A stretch of 64,000 nt of DNA from Gammaproteobacteria bacterium (lineage in GTDB: Bacteria; Pseudomonadota; Gammaproteobacteria; SZUA-152). Position 1 is the stretch's first letter. Each line of letters starts with the position of its first letter. Positions 62,745 to 64,000 of this stretch are shown here, one piece after another. Below the pieces are notes generated by a model. The model had not been told where the DNA came from and did not search any database. It saw only the letters and a list, made by a program, of their open reading frames with translations. The stretch lies in NCBI GenBank assembly GCA_021647705.1, contig JAKIUF010000008.1:1-64000 (forward strand). The letters run 5' to 3'. The position numbers and the translations under genes were made by a program.

Positions 62745-64000
62745 TTATTTCTTGCGTTTCAGGCGTTGCGCTTTTTCAATATTGCTCAGGTCAACCTTGC
62801 GATGGTGTGCTTCGCCATGCAACGAGCCGCCTTTTTCAAAAGCCTTCATCGTTACTGGCGTGTACGTTGCGCCTTTGGGCAGTGTGTCGGGCACAATACC
62901 CACCTGCATTTCGGATGGAAAATTCTTGCTGTCGGTAACGCCAGCACGCGCCTGAACAATCGCCAAACTGTCAAAGTGATGAATCATACTGTTGATCTGT
63001 TTGGTGTAAGTCACCGGCTCTTCAACAGGAAGATCGTCCAGCCATGCACTACGGTAAGCAAACGATTGCGTGCGCTCCTGTTCGGAAAGTTGCTTGTCGA
63101 TGGTTCTGGCATACATCGCTTCACTGAGAATATTATTGGGGACGCGTGCTGGCCAGAATGTCGGCAAATAAGGGTCGTAATCAGGTTCATAGCCATCACG
63201 GCAACTGGCGGTATCACAATGCCATGGGATAGCCATCCAGCGGGTGATGCCCCCCGCAACCTGACCACCCTTCAATGGCCCGGCAGGCAGGCTGATCACA
63301 TCGCTATTCATGAGTGGCCCATAATAGTGCCCATTAGTGGGTTCAGTGACATCACTGTGTTTGAGGCGAAACGGTGCCATATACATTTTTGCCGTACGCA
63401 TGGGCCAGGTCATTTCACAACCGGGATGAAATGCATCCGCCAGACAAAACTCCATAGCAGCCCGGGTCAGCATATCCGGCTGTTGATCAACCGGTAACTG
63501 TTCAATAGCCGTAGATGCAGTCGCGTCAGGATCATAATCGGCATCAAAATCACCCTCGACCCACTGGTCGAGAAATGACAATTGCAAATCAGACAGGGTC
63601 GCATTTTGACGCACAGAGCCGGATGGCGGAATGCTCATCGCATCTCCATATATCCATGGCCACAGCTGCGCAGCTTGCGCACCGGGAATATCATCGCGAC
63701 GAAAATTATTGGAAATAGTTCTGCGCATCTCGTAATAAGCCGATGATGGATCACCCAGTCTGGCTATCCACTCAGGCGTTGTGTAGTCGAACTGCCCTCC
63801 CCAGCCGAAGGCGGCAGAAAACCCGGCGTTCACCCACTGCAAGTCGGTCATGCGCTGAAAAATCGGCAGGATATCCTGTGTAAATGAAGGTCGGGGTGGA
63901 CGATTTAACATGTGGTTGTTGATCGCGACATCGCGCATCAAATCCCACATGGTGCGCACCGATTTTTGCATCGGGGCAAAATCGGGCGGCGCACTGATCA
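62745..64000 (-). CDS. LodA-like cysteine tryptophylquinone amino-acid oxidase, C-terminal part
   Basis: At least 418 residues; the frame is open at the window edge, so the N-terminal part lies outside (the family has about 600-730). The cofactor residues are probably Cys in FHPGCEMTW and Trp in AIPWHCDTASC. They are 65 residues apart, as are Cys516 and Trp581 of LodA. LodA oxidises lysine at the epsilon amine with release of hydrogen peroxide; relatives use glycine or other amino acids. The real substrate is unknown. The following LodB-like gene supports the assignment. Confidence 0.83.
   Translation of the reverse strand, partial: ISAPPDFAPMQKSVRTMWDLMRDVAINNHMLNRPPRPSFTQDILPIFQRMTDLQWVNAGFSAAFGWGGQFDYTTPEWIARLGDPSSAYYEMRRTISNNFRRDDIPGAQAAQLWPWIYGDAMSIPPSGSVRQNATLSDLQLSFLDQWVEGDFDADYDPDATASTAIEQLPVDQQPDMLTRAAMEFCLADAFHPGCEMTWPMRTAKMYMAPFRLKHSDVTEPTNGHYYGPLMNSDVISLPAGPLKGGQVAGGITRWMAIPWHCDTASCRDGYEPDYDPYLPTFWPARVPNNILSEAMYARTIDKQLSEQERTQSFAYRSAWLDDLPVEEPVTYTKQINSMIHHFDSLAIVQARAGVTDSKNFPSEMQVGIVPDTLPKGATYTPVTMKAFEKGGSLHGEAHHRKVDLSNIEKAQRLKRKK

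Overview
The window looks like chromosomal DNA of an environmental gammaproteobacterium. The reasons are the yceD-rpmF-plsX-fabH-fabD block, HrpA, MazG, Slt and UvrB of enteric/pseudomonad type, an HsbR/HsbA-like partner switch, and a YbhGFSR-like exporter. Base composition is moderate. Many short palindromic repeats are scattered between genes, which is common in free-living gammaproteobacteria. No phage, transposase, CRISPR or rRNA gene was seen.

Layout: 1-4.7 kb, minus strand: membrane c-type cytochrome, then yceD, rpmF, plsX, fabH and fabD. The 3' end of fabD runs in frame into an AbiEii-like nucleotidyltransferase fragment at the window edge. 5.3-8.7 kb, plus strand: a YfbK-type VWA lipoprotein, an ECF sigma factor and a membrane protein with a Cys-rich exterior (probable anti-sigma). 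8.7-13.9 kb, minus: HlyD/ABC/ABC-2 exporter operon. 14.3-25.3 kb: PIG-L deacetylase, glucan phosphorylase, a putative glycine-zipper toxin with a membrane partner and a decayed toxin copy, tRNA-Val, uvrB, an aspartate-type aminotransferase and tRNA-Asn. 25.8-31.5 kb: Sel1/SPOR protein, an Arg-rich small protein, HsbR/HsbA-like regulators, YceI, a membrane protein and a double-CDGSH protein. 31.8-43.4 kb: slt, hrpA, mazG, yceF, a glycosyltransferase and an AlkA-type glycosylase. 43.4-46.9 kb: small accessory enzymes. 47.2-51.3 kb: an eamA-phzF-ilvE-like operon divergent from a MocR regulator with a visible operator. 51.5-52.0 kb: an antitoxin with a broken vapC. 52.2-55.2 kb: a three-gene operon of a candidate precursor peptide ending in an asparagine tract, a GIDE-like membrane protein and a radical SAM/SPASM enzyme. 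55.5-61.2 kb: a GNAT pseudogene, a secreted multidomain alginate-lyase-like protein, the intact GNAT paralogue, tag, a WYL regulator and a VOC protein. 61.7-64.0 kb: a LodB-like flavoprotein and the C-terminal part of a LodA-like cysteine-tryptophylquinone oxidase, cut by the window edge.

The best candidate for an undescribed system is the precursor/membrane protein/radical SAM operon at 52.2-55.2 kb. Its three genes overlap, and the precursor ends in ten consecutive Asn residues encoded by an AATAAC repeat. Other points worth attention are the toxin/immunity-like pair with a decayed copy, the LodA/LodB pair, the sigma/Cys-rich anti-sigma operon, the MocR operator, the FabD-AbiEii junction and a 225-bp repeat family with CTGAT termini.
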